A DNA stretch of 64,000 nt from Planctomycetota bacterium (lineage in GTDB: Bacteria; Planctomycetota; UBA11346). Location of the stretch: NCBI GenBank assembly GCA_013816485.1, contig JACDEI010000014.1, positions 40,526 through 104,525 on the forward strand. The letters are read 5' to 3'. The notes beneath the pieces were generated by a model. The model was not told the origin of the DNA, did not search any database, and was given only the letters and a program-made list of their open reading frames with translations. Numbering within the stretch: position 1 is the first letter of the stretch; every line of letters begins with the position of its first letter. Shown piece after piece: positions 38,405 through 47,400 of this stretch. A program made the position numbers and the translations under genes.

Positions 38405-39814
38405 TCATCCCAACTTCGCCGCCACCCGCGCCAGCGTGCGCGTGGCGAAACCGGTCATGCCCTTGCTGTAGTAGCGCCAGCCACCGGTCTGGATGGCTGG
38501 ACCGGCGATGTCGAGGTGCGCCCACTTCACCGTGTCGGGCAGGAACTCGCCGAGGAACAGCGCCGCGGTGATGGTGCCGCCGTAACGGCCGCCGACGTTG
38601 TTGATGTCGGCGTGCGGGTGGTCGAGCAGGCTGCGGTATTCTCCGTAGAACGGCAACTGCCACAGCTCCTCACCGGATTCCTGACCAGCAGCGCGCACCT
38701 GGTCGAGGAAGGTCTGGCCACGACCGAGCAGGCCGGCGATACGTTCACCCAGCGCGACGAGACAGGCGCCGGTGAGTGTGGCGACGTCGACCACGTGGGT
38801 CGCGCCCTGTTCGACGGCGTAGGTCAGCACATCGGCGAGGACCAAGCGGCCTTCGGCGTCGGTGTTGTCGACGTGGATGAACTTGCCGTTGCGCGCCTGG
38901 TAGATGTCGCCCGGACGCTGGGCCATGCTGTCGGGCATGTTTTCCGCCAGACAGAGGTAACCGGTGACCGCGACATCAGGACGTTGTTCGGCGATCAAGG
39001 TCATGGCGCCGAGCACCGCCGCGGCGCCGCCCATGTCGCCCTTCATCTCCCACATCGCTGCGCTCGGCTTGATGCTGATGCCACCGGTGTCGAAGGTGAT
39101 GCCCTTGCCGACCAGCGCGAGGTGTTTGCCCTTGGCCGCACGCTTCGGGGTGTAGCTCAGCTCAACCAACGCGGGTTCGCTCATGCCGGCCATGCCGACC
39201 TGGACCAGACCTGGGAAACCGGCCTTGGTCAACGCACGCGTTCCACTGATGACCTTGAAACCGAGACCGGCCTTGCGCGCTTCTTTGCGGGCGCGTTCGG
39301 CGAACGACTGCGGATGCAGCAGGTTCGGTGGCATGTCCGCCAGTTCGCGCGCCAGGTTCTGCGCACCAGCGACGGCGATGGCAGCTTCGATCGCGGCCTT
39401 CTGCTTGGGCACGCGGATGGTGATCCCGGTGCGTTTACCTTCCTTGCCGGAACGCAGCACGTTGTAGCGGTAATCGCCGAGCAACATGCCTTCCACCAGC
39501 GCCTGCGGATTGGCTGCGGTGCCGTTCACCAGCACGCTCGCAGCACTGGCCTTGGCCGCGCGCACGCCGTCGACGATCTCCTTGCCGAGCACGCGCCAGT
39601 TCTCGCCGCCGACCAGCCAGGGTTTTTCATCCGGCTTCACCAGCAGGTAGCGGCCGTCCTCGCAGACCAGCGACAACGGTGCGCTGGCCTCGCCCTTGGC
39701 GATGCGCGCAGCCTGCGCCGCGACCAGACGTGGCAGCTTGGCCGCACAGTGGCCGATGACCACGACGGTGAGTTCGGATTTGCCGAGATCGGCGGTGACG
39801 ATGAGGTCGTGCAT
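38405..39814 (-). CDS. pepA: Leucyl aminopeptidase (M17 family)
   Basis: This is a 469-residue protein of normal family length. The M17 catalytic core is intact: GKGITFDTGGISIKP (metal ligands Lys and Asp), MKGDMGGAAAVLG, and the family signature NTDAEGRL with its Asp/Glu ligands, followed by ATLTGACLVALG. The enzyme is a cytoplasmic hexameric di-metal exopeptidase removing N-terminal residues from peptides. The gene is downstream of purine nucleoside phosphorylase on the same strand, separated by a tandem-arm hairpin. Both suggest turnover of scavenged peptides and nucleosides. Confidence 0.95.
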   Translation of the reverse strand: MHDLIVTADLGKSELTVVVIGHCAAKLPRLVAAQAARIAKGEASAPLSLVCEDGRYLLVKPDEKPWLVGGENWRVLGKEIVDGVRAAKASAASVLVNGTAANPQALVEGMLLGDYRYNVLRSGKEGKRTGITIRVPKQKAAIEAAIAVAGAQNLARELADMPPNLLHPQSFAERARKEARKAGLGFKVISGTRALTKAGFPGLVQVGMAGMSEPALVELSYTPKRAAKGKHLALVGKGITFDTGGISIKPSAAMWEMKGDMGGAAAVLGAMTLIAEQRPDVAVTGYLCLAENMPDSMAQRPGDIYQARNGKFIHVDNTDAEGRLVLADVLTYAVEQGATHVVDVATLTGACLVALGERIAGLLGRGQTFLDQVRAAGQESGEELWQLPFYGEYRSLLDHPHADINNVGGRYGGTITAALFLGEFLPDTVKWAHLDIAGPAIQTGGWRYYSKGMTGFATRTLARVAAKLG

Positions 39815-39833
39815 GGAAGCTCGCTCGCTTTGG

Positions 39834-39900
39834 GTCCGGGGTCCGGAGTCCGGAGTCCGGAGTCGTGCAGACCCCGGACTCCGGACCCCGGACTTCGGAC
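39834..39900. repeat. Tandem-arm hairpin 7 (GTCCGGA type)
   Basis: The left arm at 39834-39864 has GTCCGGG/GTCCGGA 7-mers. The right arm at 39872-39900 has inverse units, with a loop of only about 7 nt. It starts 5 nt after the phosphorylase stop and ends 19 nt before the pepA start. Confidence 0.95.
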
Positions 39901-39905
39901 GGTTG

Positions 39906-40724
39906 TCAGATTTTCGGCAGGATCGCCGTGATCAATCCGGTCAAAACCGGCTCGGCACCGTTGGCCGCCGCGATGATCTTCGGCACGTTGGCCGGCTCCA
40001 GCGCGTCGGCGATGCAGCGGTCGGTGACGATGGCGAAGGCCAGGGTGCGCAGGCCGCAGTGCACCGCGGCGATGGCCTCGGGCACGGTGCTCATCCCGAC
40101 CACGTCGCCACCGAGGTTGCGCAGCATGCGGTACTCAGCGCGGGTTTCGAGGTTCGGGCCGAGCACGCCGACGTAGACCGCCTTCGCCAGGTTCAACTTC
40201 TGGCTGAGGGCGACCTCACTGGCGAGGTCGATCAGCTTGGCGTCGTAGGTGTTGAACATGTCGGGCCAGCGCGGGCCGACCTTATCGTCGTTGGGACCGA
40301 CCAACGGATTGATACCCATCAGATTGATGTGGTCGGCGAGCACGGTGATGTCGCCAACATTGTAGCCGGGGTTCAGGCCACCAACTGCGCTGCCCATGAT
40401 CAGCACCTTGGCGCCGAGGGCCTTGGCGAGACGCACTGGAACCACCACATCGGCGGGGCTGTGGCCTTCGTAGCAGTGCAGACGACCGCTGAAGGCGACC
40501 ACCGGCACACCGGCAAGCGTACCGAGCACCAGTTCGCCCTTGTGGCTTTCAGCGGTGGCCTGCGGCATGCCTTTCAGTTCGTGGAACGGGATGCGCGCGT
40601 CGGCTTTGATCTTCTTGGCCACACCGCCGAGACCGGTGCCGAGCAAGATGGCGACCTGCGGCTTCAATTTGCTGTGTTTGCGGACCTGCACGACGAGGGC
40701 GGAGAGTTGGTCAGAGAGCGACAT
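39906..40724 (-). CDS. punA: Purine nucleoside phosphorylase, type I (trimeric class)
   Basis: This is a 272-residue protein from ATG 40724. Family motifs are all present: LGTGLGG (phosphate site), GRLHCYEGHS, MGSAVGGLNPGYNVGD, GPNLETRAEYRML and VVGMSTVPEAIAA. The enzyme splits inosine or guanosine with phosphate to base and ribose-1-phosphate in the cytoplasm. The longer open frame upstream (to 40853) runs through a palindrome and lacks conservation. The gene is divergent from lutABC. The symbol is by family; xapA or deoD-like naming is possible. Confidence 0.92.
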   Translation of the reverse strand: MSLSDQLSALVVQVRKHSKLKPQVAILLGTGLGGVAKKIKADARIPFHELKGMPQATAESHKGELVLGTLAGVPVVAFSGRLHCYEGHSPADVVVPVRLAKALGAKVLIMGSAVGGLNPGYNVGDITVLADHINLMGINPLVGPNDDKVGPRWPDMFNTYDAKLIDLASEVALSQKLNLAKAVYVGVLGPNLETRAEYRMLRNLGGDVVGMSTVPEAIAAVHCGLRTLAFAIVTDRCIADALEPANVPKIIAAANGAEPVLTGLITAILPKI

Positions 40725-40818
40725 GGCGGCATCCGTAGGTGTGAGGGGCGGGATGGTCGTGTCAGCCGCAATCGGCGCAATATGCGAGAGCACAGGGCAA
40801 TGCAGAAGTCGGAATGAT

Positions 40819-40862
40819 GACTGATGAATGGTCAGCCCTCGCGGGCTGTCCATTCATCAGTC
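40819..40862. repeat. Long inverted repeat in the phosphorylase/lut divergent region
   Basis: The 20-nt left arm GACTGATGAATGGTCAGCCC and its inverse at 40843-40862 pair at 19 of 20 positions around a TCGC loop. It may be an operator, cruciform or hairpin terminator. The arms are not tandem arrays, unlike the other hairpins. Confidence 0.95.
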
Positions 40863-40898
40863 CCGCCTTCCCCCTTGCCCAGCCAACTGGTAATTGGT

Positions 40899-40904
40899 AA
40901 GAGG
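40899..40904 (+). promoter_or_regulatory. Ribosome binding site favouring a GTG start
   Basis: AAGAGG lies 8 nt before GTG 40913, whereas the ATG at 40925 is 20 nt away. The GTG start is therefore preferred for lutA, though MDVHLFVPC from 40925 also matches the family N-terminus. Confidence 0.5.
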
Positions 40905-40912
40905 TCTGACCA

Positions 40913-41665
40913 GTGACCAGCCCTATGGATGTCCATCTTTTCGTGCCCTGTTACCTCGACCAGGTCCACCCCGAAGTGGCCATGGCGACCGTCACGGTGC
41001 TGCGGCGGGCCGGGTGCACGGTGCACTACAGCGACCAGCAGACCTGCTGCGGCCAGCCGATGGCGAACACCGGCTGCGCTGATGATGCGGCGGTGTTGGC
41101 CAGGCGGCACCTCGACCTGTTCGCGGGCAAGACCACGGTGTGCCCCTCGGGCTCCTGCACCAGCATGGTCAGCCATCATTACCATGACCTCGGCCTGCGC
41201 CTGAGCGCGACGGACGAGAAGACCATGCACCGCACGTTCGAGCTGTCGGACTTCCTGGTGAACGTGCTCGGCGTCACCGATCTGAAGGCGCGCTTCCCGC
41301 ACAAGGTCTCGCTGCATCAGAGCTGCCACGGCCTGCGCGAGCTCGGCCTGGGCGTGATGAGCGAACGACGCGATCCACCCAAGCTCGGCCCGGCAGAGGT
41401 GCTGCTCGCCCAAGTCGAGGGTCTGACGCTGGTGATGCCGGAACGCCGCGATGAATGCTGCGGCTTCGGTGGCACCTTTGCCGTGGCGGAGGCGGATCTC
41501 TCGGCGCGTATGGGCCACGACCGCTGCGACCAGTTGTCGCAAGGCGACGCCGAATACATGACCGGCAATGATCAGAGTTGCCTGATGCATCTGGACGGTA
41601 TCCGCAAACGCCGCGGCAAGGGGCCGAAGGCGATTCATCTGGCGGAGATCCTGGCATGTCAGTGA
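40913..41665 (+). CDS. lutA: Lactate utilization protein A, CCG-domain subunit
   Basis: This is a 250-residue protein with two cysteine-rich CCG-type segments: HLFVPCYLDQ through QTCCGQPMANTG, and SLHQSCHGLRELG with RRDECCGFGGTFAV. This matches LutA/YkgE, a subunit of the iron-sulfur L-lactate dehydrogenase complex LutABC. It is the first gene of a plus-strand lutA-lutB-lutC-regulator operon. No lactate permease is present beside it. Cytoplasmic, membrane-associated function is expected. Confidence 0.92.
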   Translation: MTSPMDVHLFVPCYLDQVHPEVAMATVTVLRRAGCTVHYSDQQTCCGQPMANTGCADDAAVLARRHLDLFAGKTTVCPSGSCTSMVSHHYHDLGLRLSATDEKTMHRTFELSDFLVNVLGVTDLKARFPHKVSLHQSCHGLRELGLGVMSERRDPPKLGPAEVLLAQVEGLTLVMPERRDECCGFGGTFAVAEADLSARMGHDRCDQLSQGDAEYMTGNDQSCLMHLDGIRKRRGKGPKAIHLAEILACQ

Positions 41666-41673
41666 TCAATCTG

Positions 41674-41776
41674 TCCGGGGTCCGGGGTCCGGGGTCCGGG
41701 GTCATCCCTGCGCACCACCGTGTGCCATGCGCCTCGTACACGAGACTCCGGACTCCGGACTCCGGACTCCGGACTC
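41674..41776. repeat. Tandem-arm hairpin 8 (GTCCGGG/GTCCGGA type)
   Basis: The left arm at 41674-41703 has four GTCCGGG units. The right arm at 41744-41776 has inverse ACTCCGG units. The loop of about 40 nt is unrelated to that of hairpin 7. It begins 8 nt after the lutA stop and ends 4 nt before the lutB ATG. Confidence 0.95.
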
Positions 41777-41780
41777 TCCC

Positions 41781-43205
41781 ATGACCGCCCGCGTCCCACA
41801 ATTCCACGTCGATTCGGAGAAATTCCTCGCCGACCAGGAACGCGTCGGCTGGCACGACGGCGCATTGTGGCACCTGCGTTACAAACGCGACCTCGCTACG
41901 CAGGTGGTGCCCGATTGGGAAAAGCTGCGCGACCAGGCTGCTGCCATCAAGGCGCACGTCCTCGACCACATTCCAACGCTGCTGTCGCAGTTCATCACCA
42001 ACGCAGAAGCCGCCGGCTGGGTCGTGCACCTGGCACCGGAGGCCGATGACCTCAAGCGCATCGTGCTCGATCTGCTGCAGAAGAACGGCGTGACCAAGGC
42101 GGTGAAGAGTAAGTCGATGCTCACCGAGGAATGTGGTCTCAACCACCACCTGGAAGCCAATGGCGTCGAAGTGGTCGATACCGATCTCGGCGAGCGCATC
42201 GTGCAGCTGCGCCATGAGCCCCCCTCGCACATTGTGGTGCCGGCGATCCATCTCAAACGCGGCGAGATCGGCGAGTTGTTCCACGAACACCTGGGTACCG
42301 CCAAGGGAGAAGATGATCCCATACGCCTGACGCGTGCGGCCCGTGCTGATCTGCGCAAACGCTTCATCGGCGCGCAGGCCGGACTCACCGGCGTCAACTT
42401 CGCCGTCGCCGACAGCGGCGCGATCGTGATCTGCACCAACGAGGGCAATGCCGACCTCGGCACCGCGCTCCAGCCGCTGCACATCGCCTGCATGGGCGTG
42501 GAGAAACTCATTCCCACGGCCGCCGACGCTGGGGTGTTCCTGCGCCTGCTCGCACGCAGTGCCACAGGTCAGCCGATCACCACGTATTCGACGCACATCC
42601 GCGGGCCCGATCCCACCCGTCCCGGCCATCAGGCACACTTGGTGATCGTCGACGCCGGACGTCGTCGCTTGTTTGCCGATGACGAACACCGCCGCGCCTT
42701 GTCGTGCATCCGCTGCGGCGCGTGCCTCAACACCTGCCCGGTCTACCGCCGCGCCAGTGGCCATGCCTACGGCACCACCGTGCCAGGGCCCATCGGAGCG
42801 GTGCTCGCGCCGGCGATGATCGGCACCGCCAAGGCGAAAGAGCTGCCATTCGCCAGCACGCTGTGCGGTTCGTGCACCAACGTTTGTCCGGTGAAAATCG
42901 ACCTGCATGACCAACTGTTGTCGTGGCGTCGCCGCCTCGCGCGCGAAGGCCACGTGCCATTCAGCAAACGCTTCGCCATGAAGATCGGCGCGCAGGCACT
43001 GAGCTACCCGTGGTTGTTCTCGCTCGGTGGCAAGATCGCCCGCACCTTCTGGGGTCTGGCGCGCAAGGGCATCCCAGGCCCGCACGCCGGTTGGACCAAA
43101 CACCGCGATCTGCCACCGGCACCGAAGCAAAGCTTCCGCGGCTGGTGGAAGAGCGACGGGCAGAATCAGGGCAATCCCACCAACAAGGATCAGGACCATG
43201 GTTGA
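41781..43205 (+). CDS. lutB: Lactate utilization protein B, iron-sulfur subunit with LUD domain
   Basis: This is a 474-residue protein. The N-terminal two thirds are a LUD domain (KNGVTKAVKSKSMLTEE, GVNFAVADSGAIVICTNEGN). Two [4Fe-4S] motifs follow: CIRCGACLNTCPVY and CGSCTNVCPVKI. Length and order match LutB. The start at 41781 is preceded only by the repeat arm, with no ribosome binding site, so translation may depend on read-through from lutA or on the repeat. Its 3' end overlaps lutC by 8 bp. Confidence 0.94.
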   Translation: MTARVPQFHVDSEKFLADQERVGWHDGALWHLRYKRDLATQVVPDWEKLRDQAAAIKAHVLDHIPTLLSQFITNAEAAGWVVHLAPEADDLKRIVLDLLQKNGVTKAVKSKSMLTEECGLNHHLEANGVEVVDTDLGERIVQLRHEPPSHIVVPAIHLKRGEIGELFHEHLGTAKGEDDPIRLTRAARADLRKRFIGAQAGLTGVNFAVADSGAIVICTNEGNADLGTALQPLHIACMGVEKLIPTAADAGVFLRLLARSATGQPITTYSTHIRGPDPTRPGHQAHLVIVDAGRRRLFADDEHRRALSCIRCGACLNTCPVYRRASGHAYGTTVPGPIGAVLAPAMIGTAKAKELPFASTLCGSCTNVCPVKIDLHDQLLSWRRRLAREGHVPFSKRFAMKIGAQALSYPWLFSLGGKIARTFWGLARKGIPGPHAGWTKHRDLPPAPKQSFRGWWKSDGQNQGNPTNKDQDHG

Positions 43206-43827
43206 CGGTGCCGCTCTGGCCGCATTCAGCATGCGCTTCCAACGTCCGGTTGGCAGCGTGCTGAAGGCGCATCCCGGCGTTTATCCCGGTCCCGACCTGC
43301 CGGCATCGTGGGACGTCTTCGCCACCTCACTTAAAAGCGTCGGCGGTGTCTTGCTGAACGCCCAACCGTCGCAGGCGCAAGCGATCCAAGCCGCCATCGA
43401 TATGGGCCGCGCCCCTGGTCGCGTGGTTGCCAGCGCTGCGGCTGCCCGCCTGCTGACCGGGGTCACCGGCTGGGAGACCGCCCGCGTCACCACCACGCCG
43501 CAGGAATGGGAGGACGTCGACCTCGCCATCATCCGCGCTGAGTCCGCCTGTGCGGAGAACGCCGCGCTGTTGGTGACGTCCTCCTCGCTGCCGGAACGTG
43601 CGCTGGCATTCCTCGCCCAGCGCATCCTGGTGCTGGTCCCACGCAATCGCCTGATCGGCGGTTTCATGGCCGCGCAGGCCGAACTCGCACGCCGCTTGGC
43701 GGACGGCGAAGCGCTCCACCATGCGACCTGGATGAGTGGACCCAGCAAAACGGCGGACATCGAACAGACCCTGGTCATCGGCGCACACGGCGTGTGCGCG
43801 CTCGCGGTGATGCCGGTGGACGCATGA
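43198..43827 (+). CDS. lutC: Lactate utilization protein C, LUD domain
   Basis: This is a 209-residue LUD-domain protein. Recognisable are RVVASAAAARLLTGV, a nucleotide-like strand VDLAIIRAESACAENAALLV, and the C-terminal TADIEQTLVIGAHGV that marks LutC. The start overlaps lutB by 8 bp and the stop overlaps the regulator gene by 4 bp (ATGA), so all are translationally coupled. It acts with LutA and LutB in lactate oxidation. Confidence 0.9.
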   Translation: MVDGAALAAFSMRFQRPVGSVLKAHPGVYPGPDLPASWDVFATSLKSVGGVLLNAQPSQAQAIQAAIDMGRAPGRVVASAAAARLLTGVTGWETARVTTTPQEWEDVDLAIIRAESACAENAALLVTSSSLPERALAFLAQRILVLVPRNRLIGGFMAAQAELARRLADGEALHHATWMSGPSKTADIEQTLVIGAHGVCALAVMPVDA

Positions 43828-44504
43828 CCCTCGCGCGTCTTCCCGTCGCTGCCCGTGCCCAGCAGGCCGCTGCCGCCATCGAAGCAGCAATCCGCTCCGG
43901 TGAATTTCCCAAAGGCTCATGCCTGCCGGCCGAACGCGAACTGGCAGTGAAACTCGGCCTCAGTCGTCCGGCACTGCGTGAAGCGATCCGCACGCTCGCC
44001 GAACGCGGCATGGTCACACCACGCCATGGCATCGGCACGGTGGTGGTCGGTGAGGAACACCGCCCGCTCGGCGACGCCTTCGGTCGCGCGCTCGGTGGCA
44101 AACGCGACGCCCACGTCCAGGTGCACGAAGTACGCGAACTGCTGGAAGGCGCCATCGTCCGTCGTGCTGCGGTGCGCGCGACCGTCAGCCAACGGGCCGA
44201 ACTGAAAAAACTGCACCGCGCCTACATCGACGCAGGCAACGATCACGACGCGCTGGCACACATCGATGCGGATTTCCACCGCGCACTCGCGCGTGCCACG
44301 GGCAATCCGTTGTTTGAAACCCTACTCGCCGCCTTGCGCCATGTGATGACCGATGCTCAGAAGGCGGCGATGGAAACGCTCTCAACTATCGAGATCGCCA
44401 AACAGCACGCCGCGGTCATCGACGCGATCGAAGCCAAGGATCCTGATGCTGCGGTCCAGGCGATGGAGAAGCACCTCGCAACCGTGCGTGGTGCCTTGGG
44501 CTGA
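43824..44504 (+). CDS. GntR/FadR family transcriptional regulator
   Basis: This is a 226-residue protein. The winged helix-turn-helix is at residues about 10-75 (FPKGSCLPAERELAVKLGLS, REAIRTLAERGMVTPRHGIG). The C-terminal FCD ligand-binding domain has the usual helices and metal-binding His/Asp residues (FHRALARATGNPLFETLL). It is the last gene of the lut operon and overlaps lutC by ATGA, so it is probably a lactate-responsive autoregulator of LldR/PdhR type. Its operator is not certain; TTGGT and ACCA words lie at 40894-40918. Confidence 0.88.
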   Translation: MTLARLPVAARAQQAAAAIEAAIRSGEFPKGSCLPAERELAVKLGLSRPALREAIRTLAERGMVTPRHGIGTVVVGEEHRPLGDAFGRALGGKRDAHVQVHEVRELLEGAIVRRAAVRATVSQRAELKKLHRAYIDAGNDHDALAHIDADFHRALARATGNPLFETLLAALRHVMTDAQKAAMETLSTIEIAKQHAAVIDAIEAKDPDAAVQAMEKHLATVRGALG

Positions 44505-44531
44505 AGCCCAGCATTCAGCCGGGAGCGATGT

Positions 44532-46409
44532 TCACGGTCCAGGTGCGCCGACGAGCGTGGCCGATTCCGCCGTCTCCGCCGTCTCCGCCGTCTCCGCCAC
44601 CATGCTATCATCCGCACCGGGTTTGACCGCGATCTTGGCGATGGCGCTGTGGATCTCCGGGTTGCGCATGAAGTAGTCCCAGCACAGTCCGGTGCGGTGG
44701 TTCTCGATCATGCAGATGATCGGGCCCTGATCGATCGCCAAGTGATCGCTGGCGTACCAGTCGCGCCCTGGGTTGAATGCGTCCTTGAAGCCCATCGGGC
44801 CCCACAGCTTGGCACCGTAGGTGCGGTAGAGGTGGCGCATGGTCGCGAGCGATTCCGCCGGGATGTAAGGCATGGCGCTGATCGACGCGGTCGGCGCGAT
44901 GGTGCCGTTGTCCAGGCCTGGGGCGTGGGCGAGGTAGCCGTCGGGGCCGTCGCTCGCCGTCAGGCCCCACACCAGTTCACCGTAGTTCGGGAAACGGCCG
45001 GGGTTCTCGATGCAGTAGCTGCGGTTGATCAGGCTGATGTTACGGTTGTTCTCGAAGTAGTCGCAGTAGCGGTCACGCAGGCCACGCGGGTCCAGGCCGA
45101 TGAAGGAATAGTGCGTGAAGAACAACGGTCCACCGTGGGTCTGACCGACCCATTGGGTGTAGCCGTAGTAGTCCGAGCCATTGACGTAGGTGGTGCCATC
45201 GCCGACCCAACCCTGATGGTAGCTGCTTTCGGGAATGGGATGCGTCGGCGAGGACATCGCGAGCAGGTAGGTGATCATGGTCTCGTTGAAGCCACCGCCG
45301 ACCTTGAGGTCCATCGCCCAGCCGTAATTCGGCGACCAGTGCCAGTAGAGGGTGTGGCTGTCTGGCGAACGCAGGTACCACGACCACTCGACTTCCTCCC
45401 ACAGTTTGGTGGCGGTCACGCGCACCGCGATCTCCTGCGGGTCGTTGCGGTTGAAGTACTGCCGCACCGCGAGCATGCCCTGGACCAGGAACGAGGTCTC
45501 GACGATATCGCCGCCATCATCAAAGGTCGAGAACGGCACGGTCTTGCCCGTCCGTCCGTCGAGCCAATGGGCGAAGGCGCCATGGTAACGTTCGGCCTTG
45601 GTGTCGTAGAAGTGCAGAATGCGATTGATGCGTTCGACCGCCGCCGCTCGGGTGACGAAGCCGCGTTCGACGCCAATCATGATGGCAAACAGGCCGAAAC
45701 CGGTACCGCCAGTGGCGCAGACGTCGAGGTTCCCGCTGCTGCGCTCACGCACCAGACCCGAGTCCGGATGAGCAAAGTCCCAGAAGTAGCGGAAGGTCGC
45801 GCGCTGGACCGAGGTCATGAACTCCTGGTCGTCCTGTGCCCGGCTGACGGCGTCCGCAGCTCCCAGGACACCGACCTCGCGACCATCCGCTGCGACGCCA
45901 GTCACCCGGTACCAGCGCTGCACGTCATTCGCGTCCAGGAAATCGCTGTAGAGCGGCAGGGACACCGGCGCGGTGGTCAGGCGCTGGTAAGTGCCACCTG
46001 CCTGATCGGCACGGTCGACGTGGTAGCCGGTTACGGTGTAAGTCGGGCCGGTCGGGCCGGTCGAGCCGCTCGAGCCGGTGCGCGGCGCATCCCACTCCAG
46101 ATCGATGCGCAGTTCCTGGCCGCTGGCGCGAACGACCGGAAGGACCACCGGGGCCAACGGGCGAGTCTGCGGCAGTGCGGAAACGACTGGGCCGGAGACT
46201 CCCGCCAGGGCTTGCGTCGTCGCCTGTGCGGTCAGCGAGGGCGCGCCGACGTGGTTGGGCGCGCGGGTCGCCGCTGCCCCACCCGAGGAAATCCCCCCGG
46301 CGAGTGCAAACGACACCACCAGGACAGCCAGCGGCAGGATGCCGCGCCAAGGGCCTCTCGTGAGCGGTTCGCGTTTATCCACGCCGGAAGGTACAGCCGG
46401 TACCCCCAT
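44532..46409 (-). CDS. Secreted GH144/DUF2329-type glucanase (glucoamylase-like family)
   Basis: This is a 625-residue protein with signal peptide (GILPLAVLVVSFALAGG). Residues about 75-170 form a fibronectin-III-like domain containing a GSTGPTGP linker encoded by 9-nt repeats. The rest is the PF10091 catalytic module: TFRYFWDFAHPDSGLVRERS, TGGTGFGLFAIMIGVERGF, HGAFAHWLDGRTGKTVPFS, FDDGGDIVETSFLVQGML and GPIICMIENHRTGLCWDYF. Characterised relatives (GH144) hydrolyse beta-1,2-glucan. The C-terminus ends in an ETAETAETAES tail from a 9-nt expansion. It is encoded next to a sugar-type ABC importer, suggesting use of its oligosaccharide products. Confidence 0.85.
   Translation of the reverse strand: MGVPAVPSGVDKREPLTRGPWRGILPLAVLVVSFALAGGISSGGAAATRAPNHVGAPSLTAQATTQALAGVSGPVVSALPQTRPLAPVVLPVVRASGQELRIDLEWDAPRTGSSGSTGPTGPTYTVTGYHVDRADQAGGTYQRLTTAPVSLPLYSDFLDANDVQRWYRVTGVAADGREVGVLGAADAVSRAQDDQEFMTSVQRATFRYFWDFAHPDSGLVRERSSGNLDVCATGGTGFGLFAIMIGVERGFVTRAAAVERINRILHFYDTKAERYHGAFAHWLDGRTGKTVPFSTFDDGGDIVETSFLVQGMLAVRQYFNRNDPQEIAVRVTATKLWEEVEWSWYLRSPDSHTLYWHWSPNYGWAMDLKVGGGFNETMITYLLAMSSPTHPIPESSYHQGWVGDGTTYVNGSDYYGYTQWVGQTHGGPLFFTHYSFIGLDPRGLRDRYCDYFENNRNISLINRSYCIENPGRFPNYGELVWGLTASDGPDGYLAHAPGLDNGTIAPTASISAMPYIPAESLATMRHLYRTYGAKLWGPMGFKDAFNPGRDWYASDHLAIDQGPIICMIENHRTGLCWDYFMRNPEIHSAIAKIAVKPGADDSMVAETAETAETAESATLVGAPGP
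44572..44598. repeat. 9-nt tandem expansion at the glucanase C-terminus
   Basis: Three perfect GTCTCCGCC units are preceded by one variant. They code for repeated Glu-Thr-Ala near the C-terminus of the glucanase. Confidence 0.9.
46042..46077. repeat. 9-nt tandem expansion in the glucanase linker
   Basis: Four units of GTCGGGCCG/GTCGAGCCG type code for a Gly/Ser/Thr/Pro linker in the FN3-like region. Confidence 0.85.
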
Positions 46410-46539
46410 AGCGATGAGTCATTTCCCGGTGGTTGCACAAGGAACCGTAGGAGAGGGTGAGACGCCTGGTCGCCCGACAGCTTCCGCAGCAGGCTTGAAC
46501 ACTCCACACCTCCGCATCAGCGAGTTTGCGGGTATACTT

Positions 46540-47400
46540 TCAGCCCTTCGACCCGGTGGTCGCGATCCCCTGGATGAACGTCCGCTGGGTGAGGAAGAAC
46601 AGCAGCAGCACCGGCGCGATGAACATCGCCGAGGCAGCCATCAGGTGCGACCAGCGGCCGCCGTATTCGGAGAGGAACTGCTGGAGGCCGTAGGCCAGGG
46701 TGTAGCGGTTCGGATCGTTGAGGTAGATCAACGGGCCGACGAAATCGTTCCAGGTGTGCAGAAACTGGAACAACGCGCAGGTCGCCAGCACCGGGATGGA
46801 CAGCGGCATCACCAACTGACGGAAGATCTGCCACTCGCTCGCCCCCTCCATGCGCGCGGATTCGATCATCTCCTCCGGGATGGTGAGGAAGAACTGACGC
46901 ATAAGGAAGATGAACAACGGTACGCCGAAACACGATGGCACGATCAGCGGCAGGAAGGTGCCGTACCACCCCAGTTCACGGAACAACATGAACTGCGGGA
47001 TCATCGTCACCTGGGCCGGCAGAGCCATGGTCATCAGCAACAGCACGAAAAGCGGTTCACGGAAACGGAAGCGCAGACGCGCGAAGCCATAGGCCACCAC
47101 CGCGCTTGACAAAACCGCGCACACCACGTTGAGCACACACAACACCGTGGTGTTGCCCAGGTAGGTGAGGAACGGCACCTCGACCAGCGCGTCTGCATAA
47201 TTGTGCCACGCCACCGGACTGGGAATGAGATTGTCGATCGCAAAGGGCGACGCGGCTTCGCCTTCACGTGGGAAGATCTGCGTGTCCTCTTTCAGCGAGG
47301 TCGACACCATCCACACCAACGGCAGCAGGAAGGGAATCGCCAGCACGATCAGGATGGCGTGGGTCAGCAGGCGTTTCCCGGGGCCAAGACGTGCGTTCAT
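46540..47400 (-). CDS. Sugar ABC transporter permease, MalG type
   Basis: This is a 286-residue protein with six membrane helices and the EAA loop PEEMIESARMEGASEWQIFR that contacts the ATPase. Family: binding-protein-dependent carbohydrate permeases (MalG/LacG). Its ATG overlaps the stop of the binding-protein gene (ATGA). The cognate ATPase is not in the window and may be a shared MsmX/UgpC-like subunit elsewhere. Confidence 0.92.
   Translation of the reverse strand: MNARLGPGKRLLTHAILIVLAIPFLLPLVWMVSTSLKEDTQIFPREGEAASPFAIDNLIPSPVAWHNYADALVEVPFLTYLGNTTVLCVLNVVCAVLSSAVVAYGFARLRFRFREPLFVLLLMTMALPAQVTMIPQFMLFRELGWYGTFLPLIVPSCFGVPLFIFLMRQFFLTIPEEMIESARMEGASEWQIFRQLVMPLSIPVLATCALFQFLHTWNDFVGPLIYLNDPNRYTLAYGLQQFLSEYGGRWSHLMAASAMFIAPVLLLFFLTQRTFIQGIATTGSKG

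Noticed and set aside
39834..41776. Rho-independent terminators as full explanation of the hairpins
   Set aside because: There are no U-runs after the stems, and most lie between co-directional genes of likely operons. Partial attenuation remains possible.
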